Assembly: GCA_948567375.1 (NCBI GenBank)
Contig: OX419759.1
Location: 59,187,493 to 59,251,492, forward strand
DNA length: 64,000 nucleotides
Origin: Lunularia cruciata
Taxonomy: Eukaryota; Streptophyta; Marchantiopsida; Lunulariales; Lunulariaceae
Direction of reading: 5' to 3'
Notes under the pieces: model-generated
Told to the model about the DNA's origin: nothing
The model's input: only the letters and a program-made list of their open reading frames with translations
Database searches by the model: none
Part shown: positions 12,701 to 23,733 of the stretch, in pieces
Numbering within the stretch: position 1 is the first letter of the stretch
How the letters are laid out: every line of letters begins with the position of its first letter
Position numbers and translations under genes: made by a program

Positions 12701-13040
12701 TTTTTTTGCCCATAAAAATTTCTAAAAGTTGAGTTTTGAATGCACATAATTTTTATGAATTGCCCATAAATAATTTTATGGATATTTATGGATACCTGTA
12801 AAGTTATAATCAAACCTCCAATTGTTATGGATTGTGCAAGATGTGAACCAAAAAAGAAGCCTAGTTGCAATTAAGCAAGGAAAGACTAGACTAAGCAAGA
12901 ACTGGTAGGTTTCTTGATTCGTCAACTAATGTTGATCTGTTAACGGGTTCTCCTAAGCTTTTGCTTTTATATCCCTTCATTACTCATGTGCACCAAGATG
13001 CCAAGATTTAAGGTTAAGGTTTGAGGGTTTAGTTGGTTTT
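9721..13040. other. AT-rich stretch, no supported gene
   Basis: Nothing with a family signature on either strand. 10080-10450 is pyrimidine-rich and gives a Ser/Leu-rich frame (10210-10446) that looks compositional. Frames at 10492-10800 and 12231-12485 have no recognisable motifs. The right end of this stretch should contain the 3' LTR of the chromovirus relic E5, which begins near 13046 on the minus strand; its far end could not be placed. Confidence 0.35.
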
Positions 13041-13079
13041 GTGACATCATCACCTCCTCAAGTGATATCTTTTGGATGG

Positions 13080-14450
13080 AGTGAGTGATATCTAGATATT
13101 GCCAATGGAACCAATTAACCAAGATTGGGTCATAACAAGGTTTGCAGCAAGTTCCTATGTTGCTTTTGATGCTGGATATCCTTGCCAAAAGACAAGGTAT
13201 TGCAACATGCCTTGGATCACCTTGGAGTCTAAGACTTCTTGCACCTCAATCTCCTTGTCTCCATTGACCTCAATAAGCACTATAGGTTCCTAACATTGGT
13301 TTGGGATTTGTGACTCATAATAGGCCTCCAAAAAGGATAGGTGAAAACATCATGAATCTTGAACTAGGATGGAAGTTGGAGACAATACATGGAGCACATG
13401 CTTTCCTTGATCTCAAAGGGTTTGAGATGTTTGTTATCCAACTTGGGTTAGGAATGTGTGGTGGTGATGTTTCCTCTAATGAACCACATCTTTTGACCAA
13501 CATGGAAGTCAAGAGAAACTTTATAATATTGATAAACTTGAGTCTTCTATTTTTTTGTGCTTCATTAAGCTTTAGGGCAAGATGCTATGAGCTTTTTTGA
13601 TTGCTTTGGTCCTTTCCTCTATGAAAGGATCTACCAAGTCTCTAGAGATGTCAAGGCCAAATTGGGAATGAAATCCATAATTGGCATAGAATGGACTGCT
13701 ACTAGTGAGTGCATGCACTGTGTTGTTGTATGCAAATCCTACTCAAGGTAGCAATTCTAGCCAATTGTTTTATTGGTAGCTTATAGAACACAAAGGTACT
13801 GCTCATGTATTTGGTTTAATCCATTTAATTTTTCCATCTGTCTAAGGATGAAACACCAAAGATAGCTTAATCTGAACTTTCAAAAGCTTGAACAAATGCC
13901 TCTAAAACCTTGATGCAAATTGAGGTTCATGATCCAAAATAATATCATCCGGATGTCCATGCAATTGGACTATCTAGTCAATATTCAAGTAGGTCACTTT
14001 TATGTGTTAATCAACCTAAAACAAGGAGTAAAATGGGCCATCTTGGTCAATCAATCCACCACATTCAGAATTGAATCTTTTCCACAAGCAAGTGGTAGAT
14101 TTGTGATTAAATCCATGGAAATGGATCCCCAAGGTCAATTAGGCACGGTTAGAGGTTGTAGAAGACCAAAAGAGCAGTGCAAAGGGGCCTAGGAATATGA
14201 GCATACATCACAAGACTTGATGTACTTGCAAACCATTTGGGATATCTATGGCCACTAATAGTTCCTTGTAACAAGTTCTAGAGTTTGTGCAATACCAAAG
14301 TGCCCTATGAGAGGATTATCATGACATTCTATCAAGATTTGTAGGCATACAAGACAATCAAGGACATAGATCAGATTTTCTTAAAGGAGAAGTCCATCTT
14401 TGATTGTGAACTTCTCTAAACATTGACAAGATGAGAAAGTCATGGAGTTT
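13080..14450 (-). pseudogene. integrase with C-terminal chromodomain (E5)
   Basis: Minus strand from about 14450: zinc-binding piece (HFGIAQTLELV, NYWWP, C-x2-C as CDVC), integrase core start SMDLITNLP, the WIMN / GFRGIC region, then a C-terminal block containing KLDNKHLKPFEI and a LQLP-KIHDVF piece. Next comes a chromodomain: EVQEVLDSKVIQG, LQYLVFWQGYP, KAT-ELAANLV (about 13250-13110). Chromodomains at the integrase C terminus define plant chromoviruses and steer insertion to marked chromatin. Multiple stops make it inactive. The plus-strand frame at 13920-14192 is the antisense shadow of this gene. Confidence 0.75.
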
Positions 14451-14599
14451 TTTGATTGATGCATGACTTCTTGTACCAAGAGTCATCCATTGTAGTTGCA
14501 ATAATTGACCAATGATTGAGTTTTTACTCAAGAAGCTTGAATGGTAGTAATCTTGAACTGCTCTAACTTGAACATAGCTTAGGTCTGTTGGCCATAGGC

Positions 14600-15885
14600 T
14601 TCATCTCTCTCTCTCAAACCTCATATTTAGAGCATCAAGAAAGTGCATCTGCTTTACTTTGTTGTGATCCTATGTGGTATTGGATTTCAAAGTCAAATTA
14701 AGCTAAGACAATCAACCATCTTGCTTGGCATTGGTTAAGGGTCCTTGTCATCATGAAGTATAGGCAATTCTTGTGATCTATCAAGATGGTGACTTGATGT
14801 TCAATGCAAGCAAGGTAATGTTTTTTCCAAGAAAAGGTTTTGTCCGTACTAGTGAAGGTTGTGAGTATGGCAACAATCTTAGAGTAGTTCTTGACAAACC
14901 AACGGTAAAATTTAGCAAATCCCAAGAAGCATTGAATATCCTTGAGCAAGGCTAGAGTATACCAACATTAAATAGTGTTAATGTTGAGGAGTTATACAAA
15001 TACCACTCGTAGAGATGACATAACCCAAAAATTCCATCAACAATCAATCAAACTAACATTTTCACAACTTGGCATAAAGACCATGATTGTGTGGTTGGCC
15101 AATACCAAGGAGATATGGTTGGCATAATCATCCAAGTTCATGGAGAAATCAAGATGTCATCAAGATAGATCACCATGAACCATCCAAGTGCTCTTGGAAA
15201 ATGTCATTCATCAAGTGCTAGAATTACAAGTGTGTTGGTCAGACCAAAGGGCATCACCATGTACTTGAATTATATGTATTTAGTATGAAAGGCAATTTTT
15301 TACTCATCTCCTAGGCATATCCTAGCTAGGCTGTAGGCTCCTTGAATGTCAATCTTGGTGAAGATCTTGCAAATGCGCAAGCAATCCAAAAGCTAGGAAA
15401 TCAAGGGTAGAAGGTAACAATTCATGATTGTGATCTTGTTGAGACTTTGGTAGTCCAAAGAGAGACAAAGTAAGCTATCATTTTTCTTAAAAAATAGGAT
15501 TGGAGCAACAATGGGAGAGCATGAGTGAAAGATGAAGCACTTGGTGCAATTCTTGGTGAGGTATTCATGAGCTGCTTTGAGCTCAAGATCTAATCATCCA
15601 TATATAGGTCCAAAGGTTGGAGTCTTTCCTTCCTCTAGGTCAATAGGATAGTTGTAAGGATGGTGCTCAGAAAAGCAATTTTCATTTGTTTTCAAAAAAC
15701 CAACAAGGTCTTCAAAATGTTTTGGAAGCTTGATATTGTCTAGCTTTGTCTTGAGGATGTCCATGGGGTTGATGTAGAGAGTGAAGATTGGGGAGTGCTT
15801 GGTAGCTTGCTGAAAGGATGTAGCGCTGAAAGAATGTAATGCCAAAAAAAGAAATTTGGATGGAAATGAGAGCCTTATCAATATG
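14600..15885 (-). pseudogene. reverse transcriptase and RNase H (E5)
   Basis: Minus strand from 15885: YPIDLEEGKTPTFGPIY (RT start), SLDYQSLNKIT, FTKIDIQGAY, MPFGLTNT and the catalytic box YLDDILI (near 15155-15175, both Asp present), then QCFLGFAKFYRWFVKNYS and FSWKK (about 14950-14810) and the end of RNase H at IDHKNC / ARWLIVLA (about 14780-14700). The order is typical Ty3/gypsy. Stops and shifts interrupt every block. Confidence 0.75.
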
Positions 15886-17600
15886 AGTTTTGATAGGATT
15901 TTTGAGAGGCTTCTTGACTACATGCTTGACAAGAATTGAATTGGTTTTGACACGCTTTGTGCTCTCCACCACAAGAAACTAAATTGGGGATTCAAGAAGA
16001 CAAGACTTGATAGGACTCAATAGGGGATAATTGGCTTGATGTTGTTATGGACTAACTATTGGACATTGAGAGTGATTTTTCTACTATGCCAATTGATGAT
16101 AGGATTGTGCACTTCTATCCCACTCAAACCAAGGATGATAGGATGGTGAGGGGTTAAAAGTGAAGGAAATTCCTTTCAAATGGTTTTTGACATGCAGATC
16201 TAGAGGAACTATCTTATGCAAGATTGCACCCAAGGAAATAGTCTTACCATCAATTACTTTGATAGGGATAATGAAAAACTTCTAGGCAATTAGGATGTTG
16301 TATCTCATGACAAGGCTTGGTCAATGACGCATGAGATGACATGAGCATGAGATGGTACCAAAATCTACTTATGCTAGTCCTTGTAGTGTGATGGTTGGGG
16401 ATTGGATAATCTTGACTAGTTGGGTAAAGCTTGGATTGTGTCAGATTGCCAATCAAGAATCTTGCCAAAGAAGATGTTAAGTGATATACAATCACACAAC
16501 TTGTACTATCATTAGATATTCTCATTTTCTAAAACTTGAGGAGTCTCCACAGCTTGTATTTTTTTGGCATTAACAAGCAATGTGTCCAAGATTACCTCAA
16601 TAGAGGCAAAGATTGTTTGCTTGATGTTGAAGTTTCTTTGCCTCATATAGGGAAGCAAACCAAATCAATCTGCATGATGTCATTTCCTGGTAGTGTTGTT
16701 GGAGCTTGAGGAGCTCTTGCAAGAGAAGCCTTTGCATGGTCCAAGCTTGGGGCCAAAGATTGAATTTTTTCTTGGCAATGTTTGAAAATATGGTTATCAC
16801 ATTGGATGGCATGATGCTTTCCTCATTTAGGCTAGAAGGATCTAAATAAAGCCATGATTAAGTCTTTAACATTGTCACAAAAACCTTGGTAAAATTGGTT
16901 TGTAAAGGTTACTTTGCACTAATTGACATCACATGCAAGCTACTTGAACTTGTAGGTGTAGATTGTTGTGACTAAGACCCCTACTAAAGCTAGCATAGCT
17001 TTTTGGCCAAGGTTCTTTCCTTGTTGCTATCACCAAGGATTGCTTAAAATTTTTCCATGCAGGCCGTGAAATCATGGAGTAGCAAGACTTTGCTTCCAAG
17101 AGAGGAGGAAACCAAGCCATAACTATTCCAAAGAGAAGTTTTCCAATGAACCCAACTTGAGTGCTATCATCAAGATATTAACAAGGATGCTATTGGATCA
17201 ACTTGATCTAATCAAAAATTCTCTAAACTTTAAGCAACTTGATCTATCAAAATTTTTGAGTAGGATATGGAGGTTAGGTTGTTGGAAGTATTCCCAACTA
17301 CCTTGAAAATTTGCTCTAGGTAGGATAAGAATGCATCTTGAGATCATTCTCTTGACATTTTTAAAGCTCAACCATCTAATGAAGTATAAACATGAGGGAT
17401 CTATACCTTGTTGTAAAAATATTCCTCTTCATCTAACATGCTTTCTAGGCTCACGATGTCACCATCAAAGCTTCTACTACCTCGTTAGAGCTTCAATTGG
17501 AGTGTGCTCTTTTAAGCAAGGAACTTCTTGAAAGGCTTGCTTCATCTTGAAAGGTTTTTAAACCTGTGTCAAGTTCAAAGGGATCTTGATAGATTTAGAA
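15886..17600 (-). pseudogene. gag and protease region (E5)
   Basis: Weakly preserved. The protease end is recognisable as HPILGLSGIEVHNPIINW (about 16140-16050), the usual peptide before RT in chromoviruses. Upstream, WFPPLLEAKSCYS and AWKNFKQSL (about 17115-17025) resemble the gag capsid region. I see no clear zinc knuckle or DSG active site. The assignment rests mainly on position. Confidence 0.5.
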
Positions 17601-17710
17601 TGATCCCAAAGTCACTCCTCTTGTCTCAACTACACACACACAAAACTCCCACCTAGGATTGAGTTAAGGTTTTCAAGTTCCAAAATTGATGTACCATTGA
17701 TCCTGGTCTA

Positions 17711-18772
17711 GGTGTCACTAGAACTTCTCCTAAACTCCCTTTCAAAAGGTTTTGCTATAATGACACAAACACACTACACCTATACAAAAAGAGTGCATAC
17801 AAAGATTGGGCAACAAACATTAAAAATATGATGATATAGATGTGTTCTTGATTTGAGGATTAACTAGGTTTGAGGATTAACCTTGGAGGAAGAACTCTCT
17901 CTCTCTCTCTTGAAAGGATATGGTAACTTGGATGAAACTATCTTGCCCTTAAAAAGTGGAGCAATTTTTGGATTGCCTAGAGCCCTAAGTGCTAGCTTTC
18001 TACAACTGCAAACATGAGGCCTTCCTACCGTCCACCTAACCTATTAGCCAACAACTAGTTTCCCATCCTTAAACTTAGTTTACAAATTTGTCTTAGGACC
18101 GGTCTTCCTACACTTACATTCTTTATCTCCACTAATGGGTCTAGATTATTTAGCCAACATTGGTTCTGATATTGCTACCTATAATGTTCTGAGGATAGGC
18201 AAACTTCCAAGAGAAATAAAAGAGAAGAAACACAAAGTTTCACACTCAATAGTCCGATGCCCCAAAGGAGCACTTTATCTTTATTATATAGCAAAGTGGA
18301 TTCCCTCAAAGGAAGCTCCACCCTTGGAACAGATACATGGATTGGTGACCTATCAGCAAGCTCCATCCTAAGATTAGTTGCATGCATGGGGGAGATGTTG
18401 GTTCTTATCTTATCTAGGTGGTCAACCAATTTTGACCAAAGGGAATCTTTTTTAGGAATCTCATAATTGCATGAGTGAGGTACCATTGGAGAGCTCTTGA
18501 CAAGAAAAACAAGAAGGGAGGGAAAAAAAGCCTATTTGCATTTAAGGAGGAGGGATGTTAAATTTATTTTCAAGGCCTAATTCATCCATTTAGGCCTCCA
18601 AAATTGGCTTTGAAGTTGTCAATCTATTTTTGATTCTTGTCTTATTTGTAGGAGTAATCTTTGGTGACACTTCTATCTAATCTACTTAGTCTATCATATA
18701 TAACATCCTTCCAAATTTTACCAAACCAATTTTCACCTCTAGATAATATGTCCAAGTATTGGTACTATAAAT
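17711..18772. other. LTR/leader remnants of E5 and E0, no gene
   Basis: By position this should hold the 5' LTR of E5 and the 3' LTR of E0 (both minus strand), but I could not match a repeat pair to prove either. It includes a CT microsatellite at about 17895-17910. Open frames at 18135-18371 and 18175-18486 overlap on opposite strands and have no family signature. Confidence 0.35.
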
Positions 18773-18854
18773 CTCCCCCCTTTTAAGATGCAACGTCCTT
18801 GTTGTGAAGTTGTTACTCAAAAGATTTCACTAATACCAATGTATGGATCAAGTT

Positions 18855-18908
18855 ACTATATGAGGCAACATATAATAACCACTATATGTTGCCTCATATA
18901 GTGGTTAT
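18855..18908. repeat. two overlapping inverted repeats (alternative hairpins)
   Basis: Order W-L-W'-L'. W (18855-18874, actatatgaggcaacatata) is perfectly complementary to W' (18883-18902). L (18875-18882, ataaccac) is perfectly complementary to L' (18901-18908). W/W' can pair with L as loop, or L with its neighbours can pair with L' across W'. It lies just downstream of the E0 integrase reading frame. Confidence 0.85.
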
Positions 18909-18929
18909 TCTTTCTAATGTACAAGATAT

Positions 18930-20988
18930 TCCACATGTGGATGGTGAGTACCACGGATGGGTTTCTAGAGAATGCGTTTGACTTCATATTCCTCCTTGAC
19001 ACAAATGAGTGTTAGACAAGGGAAAAGTTATTGTAGAGAAGCAAAGTGGAAGGTTAGGGCACATATTTGCATAGTAAGGAAACATGGATCATTAGATGGA
19101 TTTTTATGTATGGTGATAGCTCGAGGTAATAGGCCACTATGCCAATTTGAGGATGGATAGGAAAAGGCCTAATAAAATGAGGTTTGAGCTTACAAGGGCC
19201 AACTAACATGAGTTTGGTTGTTGATAGCCAGACTTGATCCCAAATATTGAACTTAATGTGCTAATGTGTGCATTTACATATTGTTTTTGTCAATTTTGGG
19301 CAATTTGCAACTTGTGTTTGAAATTCTTTGTTCCCTATTGGATTCTAGAAAAATAAGTGTTGACATTGTCAACCTTGGTGCCATCAGCTTGGATCTTCAT
19401 CAAGCTCAAAAGTTTGAAAGGATGCTCTCTATACATAAGGAAGAATGGTGTGACATGTGTGAATGTATTCATTGTATTTTTGTAATAAAAGTCCACTAGT
19501 GGAAGTAAGGTGTCCTACCTCTCTTGCTCATCTAAGTGAAGCCCTGGAGTATGTCTTCAATAGTGTGATTAGCTTGCTCTATTTTTCCATCGGTTTGTGG
19601 ATTGTAAGTAGTGGACATGGTCAATTCGGTTTTGGCAAAACCAAAGAGTGTTCTCCAAAATAAACTAGTGAATTGAGTGCCTCTATTGCAAGATAAACCA
19701 TAGTGAGGTAAGACTACATCTAAGTGCAATTGAGCTAATTGTAGAGTAGTCACATTGAGGATGCACATGAATCATTTTGTTGAGTTGGTCAACAAAGACT
19801 ATGATAGAGTCAAACCCTATGGTAGTCTTGGGCAATTTACAAACCAGATCCATGCTTACCTATTCCTAACATTGTGTAGAAGTAGGAAGGAGTTGGAGGA
19901 GCCCCTTTAGGAGCTTTATTATGTTGATAGAGTAGGTAGCTTTGAATATATTCCATCACTTTATTGCTCATCATGGGTAAATAGTAATGGTATTTGACTA
20001 CATCTAGGGTCTTGTCCACCCCGACGGGACCTATAATGGTAAATCATAATATTCCACTAGGATGGTGGTTCTTATGTCTATGGCATCCAAGATCCATGAC
20101 TTGTCATCACAAAAGGCGAGTCCTTGGGTACTAGTGATACCTTTGATGATCAAACTCTTACAATCTGTGGATCAATTTTTATAGTAGCAAGAATCCTTGG
20201 CTAGAATTATGGGTTCATCTTGGCCTTTACCACTATGTTTTTTGCCATAGGAATTCAGCTGAATGCATCTACAAGTTGCTTCTTGCCTTCCACATATGTG
20301 ATCATTATGTTGAACCATTGTCTCCACTTTGCCTACCAAATCTTTCATTGAGATACGATCTTCCTACGTCTCAAGGTAAACTAGATGTTTGTGGTCTATC
20401 TTCACTACAAATTCCTTCTTGCCAAGATAGTGCTTCCAATGCTTGGTTGTAAGGACAATGACCAACTCTTCTTGTTTGGTGGTGTGATAGTTTTATTTTT
20501 TTGGTTATAGCTTTTAAGAGAAATATGCAACTGGGTGCCATCCATCATGCCACTCTTGTTTTAGGACTGCTTCTATTACTATGCATGATGCATCTATAAC
20601 CAACGTGATTGGATGTTTTGGGTCATACCATTTCAAGATTGGTGCATGTAATAATGCATCTTTCAATTCCTAATAGGCCAATTCTTGTGCAATTCTCCAC
20701 ATCCACTTCTTCTCCTTGCCAAGTAGTGCCATTAGAGACTTGTGCAACCTTAGAGAAGTCCTTGAAAAATTATCAATAGAACCCCATCTATCCTAGGAAA
20801 CTCTTGAGTTGAGTCTACATGTTTTAATGACCTTTATTTTATCTATTAACACTTGGATACCTTCTGCATTACTCTATGCCCCAAGTAGTCTATTTCAGAC
20901 TTGCTAAATTTTTCCTTTGAGATTTTTGCATACAACTAATTATGTCATAGAATTGGGAGAACTTCTCACTTGTGTTCCATCATTGTCC
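18930..20988 (-). pseudogene. RT end, RNase H and integrase (E0)
   Basis: Minus strand: the RT end (YLGHRV near 20890), an RNase H stretch to about 20.2 kb, integrase zinc-binding piece (YYLPMMSNKVMEYIQSYLL, about 19990-19930), integrase core with second Asp in CNRGTQF and Glu in DGKIEQANH (19680-19560), and the C-terminal block (GPCKLKPHF, VAYYLELSPYIKIH, HVSLL; about 19210-19030). A chromodomain may follow but is too decayed to call. Stops are frequent throughout. Confidence 0.75.
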
Positions 20989-21665
20989 TATAACACCCAT
21001 TTGTGCATGTATGTGCTATTGTGATATTTAGTTTGGTATAATAGTACTTGAGAGATATTATTTATATGGAGATAAAGTATGGTTTTATATTAATCATGAT
21101 AAGCTAAAGTTAGTTAGAGCTAAGATAGAGGGAACCTTACTTTAGAGGAAGTATGAGCACCACTATTTTGGATTCTAGTGTATTAACTTGGTATTATTCT
21201 TAGGTGTTTGACTTTGAGGAAAGAGTTAAGAACTCTTGGACCCACAAGACTTTTTGTTTAGGATTCTTCTATAATCCAAGGATAGCCCATGTGAAGGAAT
21301 CCTTGATTTAGTGGTCGGGTCAAGATAAGACCACATGCTTAGGAGAATATTTGTATGAGTATGGATATTCCTTTAGTTCTTAAATTTATTTGACTTTTAG
21401 CTTAGTAACTTGAGTTACAACAGTAATTAGTAACTCTGGTGCGTAATTATTTCACAAGTATATAAACAAGGGGTGAGGAGGTACTAATCATCCTTTTATT
21501 TGCAACTATCTCTCTCTCTCATTGAGTTCTCTAGTGAGCAATGTATGGAGTCTTAGAGTGTTAGCCTTGGAGGAGTATGATGGAGTTCTTGCCTTTTTAG
21601 TCCATGGTGCACTACCATAATAGCCATTAGAGGTTCCTCCTAAGTGAGAGACATGCTGGCTCACA
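20989..21665 (+). repeat. 5' LTR of E1
   Basis: 677 bp, from TATAACACCC to GGCTCACA, matching 52639-53321, 54653-55343 and, reversed, 55550-56239 and 62680-63349. A decayed primer-binding site follows (TAGTTCC where E3 and E4 have TGGTTCC). Confidence 0.9.
21459..21466 (+). promoter_or_regulatory. TATA box candidate in E1 LTR
   Basis: TATATAAA in the last third of the LTR, conserved at the same place in E4 (55132-55139) and, reversed, in both E3 LTRs. Position suits the LTR promoter. Confidence 0.6.
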
Positions 21666-21872
21666 TTTTTAGTTCCATTATTGGGACCTCTCTAGAAGGT
21701 AAGATAATATTGTACATACAACTCTATATTAGATAGAAGGAGGCTTTGAGAGCTCACTTAGAGAGAACATTAGGAGTAGAGAGTGCTGAACTTATATTAG
21801 AGAACCAAGACCCATTTTTATACCTTGTAGTTCATTATGATATCTTTGAGGTGATTTTTTATATCTTGTACA

Positions 21873-22138
21873 TGTCACGCCATTTGTAGTTCCGCATCTA
21901 GATGCTCGGACACTGGAGTTCCAGTGATGGTAGTTAGAGTTATTCTAGCTGTTTCTCAGGGACTACTTTCCGACGGTCAGATTTCGTGTTCGGGGTACTG
22001 ACTTCACGGTGGGGCCCACCGTCACTTTGCACCGTTTGCACCGTCAAGTGTGCCGTCAGCGGGACCGTTAGGGTTTCAGGGCTAGCTCGAGTCCATGGAG
22101 TATAGTTTCGAAGTGAGCTCCAGAGAGCTCACTTCTCT
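21873..22138 (+). repeat. split direct repeat a1 (element M)
   Basis: 266 bp, starts TGTCACGCC, ends ctcacttctct. Same length as a2 (31296-31561), with four differences, two of them CAG in a1 versus TAG in a2. Unlike an ordinary 5' LTR it is not followed by segment b. Confidence 0.9.
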
Positions 22139-22818
22139 GATGTTGAGCCTTCGAGTTCCTGGCTATGGTGGACAGAGGCCGGCGAGCGTCACCTGGATTC
22201 TCTATGCTTGAGTGGGTGTGGCTTGACTGTAATCAGTGCCCAGTTGTTGGCAGTTTATAGAGTGACAGATCAAGTACTGATCTGAGTTGAGTTGAGTTGA
22301 GAATGTTAAGCAATCTGATTACATCAGAGAAGTGAAGTCAGGGGGAAATCGGGTGCAGGAACGTTGAGTGTTGGTGGTATCTCCAAGCTCGGTGGATCGT
22401 GGTAGCTCAATTCAGGTTCTATGTTTCCCTAGTGTGCAGAAGCTTGTGTAGTTGATGCAAATTTGGCAGTTAGGCGGACGGTGTGCGGAAGCGCTGGCCA
22501 AATTTCGAGCAAAGAAGGAGCAATTTTCGAGCAGTGTTGTGATTTTGAGCTCAGGAGGTGAAGGCAGGACCAATTTGCTGCGAGTTGGGCTCAGAAAGTG
22601 AAATTGAAGGTGGAGTTGGAAAGCTCTTCTCATGAAATTGTGATTTGGAAAAACTCGTTTTGTCAATTTGGCTCGAGTGGAAAGTTAGCGGGGGATTTGG
22701 CGGACATCCATCTTTAGGGTTTACGTCAGATTTTACGTCAGATTTACGTCAGATTTTGGGCCAGAATTGGAGGAGTTTTGCTGTTTGGCCAAATTTGGAG
22801 AAGTTTCGCTAGTTTGGA

Positions 22819-22902
22819 GGAGTTTCACAGATTTGGAGAAGTTTTGCCAATTTTGGAGGAGGAGTTTCACAGATTTGGAGAAGTTTTGCCAATTTTGGAG
22901 GA
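22819..22902 (+). repeat. 42-bp perfect tandem repeat in M leader
   Basis: Two identical 42-bp units (22819-22860 and 22861-22902) beginning ggagtttcacag and ending ttttggagga. Shorter imperfect copies of the tttggagaag / tttggagga theme precede them from about 22775. Confidence 0.9.
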
Positions 22903-23100
22903 GGTTCGAAGTGGCAACAAGAAAGGCCTCATTTGGCTGAATTTCGGCGTTTAGAGGCTTCGAGGCATAGGGCTGTGGGCTATGAGAGGCTACGAAGGCC
23001 TAGAAGGGCCAGAAAGCCAGCTTGCTGGCGTGAGGCTAGCTAGTTTAGTGTAGATCTTGGTCATTGGTTGGCAAAATCTGCCATTCTTGCTAGATTGTGC

Positions 23101-23165
23101 GCAACAAGGTTTGACCCCTAGATCTCTTGTTCCTAGACTGGTGCCCTAGCCAACTGGTCCACCCT
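23101..23165 (-). repeat. tRNA-like segment (A box and B box), possible SINE fragment
   Basis: On the minus strand an A-box-like accAGTTGGctaggg (23141-23158) is followed, about 25-30 bases later, by a B-box-like GGGTCAAACC (23108-23117). This is the layout of a tRNA or tRNA-derived SINE head. No cloverleaf was completed by eye and no poly-A tail is evident, so it may be chance or an old fragment. Confidence 0.35.
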
Positions 23166-23733
23166 CACTTGTTGTCATAGTGACTGTGCCACTGTTATCT
23201 ATACACATGTAGCTTTGGCTAGGAGAGGCAGTTTGATCCCATTCTTGGTGATCCTGGTAGCTTAGGACTTAGATACGAACTACTCTTATGTCAAATGCCA
23301 AATGGTGGCAGAGTCAGTCTCGTGTTGTGTTATGAGATGGAGGGTTTTCGTTTAGATTTCTTGTGATTGGATCCCCTCCATTCTCTGCTTCCTATTTGTG
23401 CACCACGTTTGTGTGAGGTGCCTTGACTTTTGAGCGTTGGTGCTCTGGTGTGCTCTCGGTGGTGAGGCTAGAGTGATGACCAGTTAGACTACCTTTGTTT
23501 CTCTCCGGTGAGGCAGGAAGTGATGACATGCAGACCGTGAGAGTGCGTGTTATGATGGCAGGTTACAGGTTGCCCTTCCCCTAGTGTAGTTATCTCGGTT
23601 AGAGTTACATTAGTGGGTGGTGTTTTAGTTGGTGTTGGCACGCGGTGGTGTTGGCACTTGGTGGGGCACTTGCGGTTGCGACTTGCTGTTGCAGTTGGTG
23701 GTTCGGGTTTGTTGGTGTGGTTACTTTGTCACG

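Larger units (their letters stand above)
13041..17710 (-). mobile_element. Ty3/gypsy chromovirus relic E5
   Basis: A minus-strand gag-pol can be followed from about 17.6 kb down to 13.05 kb: gag, protease, RT, RNase H, integrase, chromodomain. A purine run on the minus strand (13047-13062) followed by TGTCAC at 13046 marks the likely PPT and the start of the 3' LTR. A TGGTAC-type primer-binding candidate lies near 17.69 kb. Neither outer LTR edge was resolved. The frame is broken by many stops and shifts, much older in look than element M. It lies left of, and is separate from, element E0. Confidence 0.75.
18773..20988 (-). mobile_element. Ty3/gypsy element E0, left part
   Basis: The minus-strand integrase and RNase H of E0 run from 20988 to about 18.93 kb, ending with a polypurine tract (aaaaggggggag on the minus strand, 18773-18784). 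The element continues at 53322, where the RT catalytic box FLDDILVYN is read straight up to the junction; at 20988 the frame resumes with TMMEHK. The 32.3 kb between is the inserted element E1. Flanking bases GTCC and ATCC are a 4-bp target duplication with one mismatch. Confidence 0.85.
22139..23733 (+). other. 5' leader of element M
   Basis: About 1.6 kb without a gene. The first 160 bases are conserved in the old relative at 1431-1600, suggesting a function in replication. No convincing primer-binding site: TGGTATC at 22375-22381 matches the first seven bases of the common initiator-Met type only. Contains acgtcagattt repeats (about 22724-22757), a 42-bp tandem repeat and a tRNA-like segment. 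Confidence 0.6.

Noticed and set aside
13920-14192. Plus-strand open frame of 90 codons
   Set aside because: It is the antisense of the E5 integrase, which has recognisable motifs on the minus strand.
18135-18486. Two overlapping open frames on opposite strands
   Set aside because: Neither has a family signature, and by position the region should be LTR sequence of E5 or E0.
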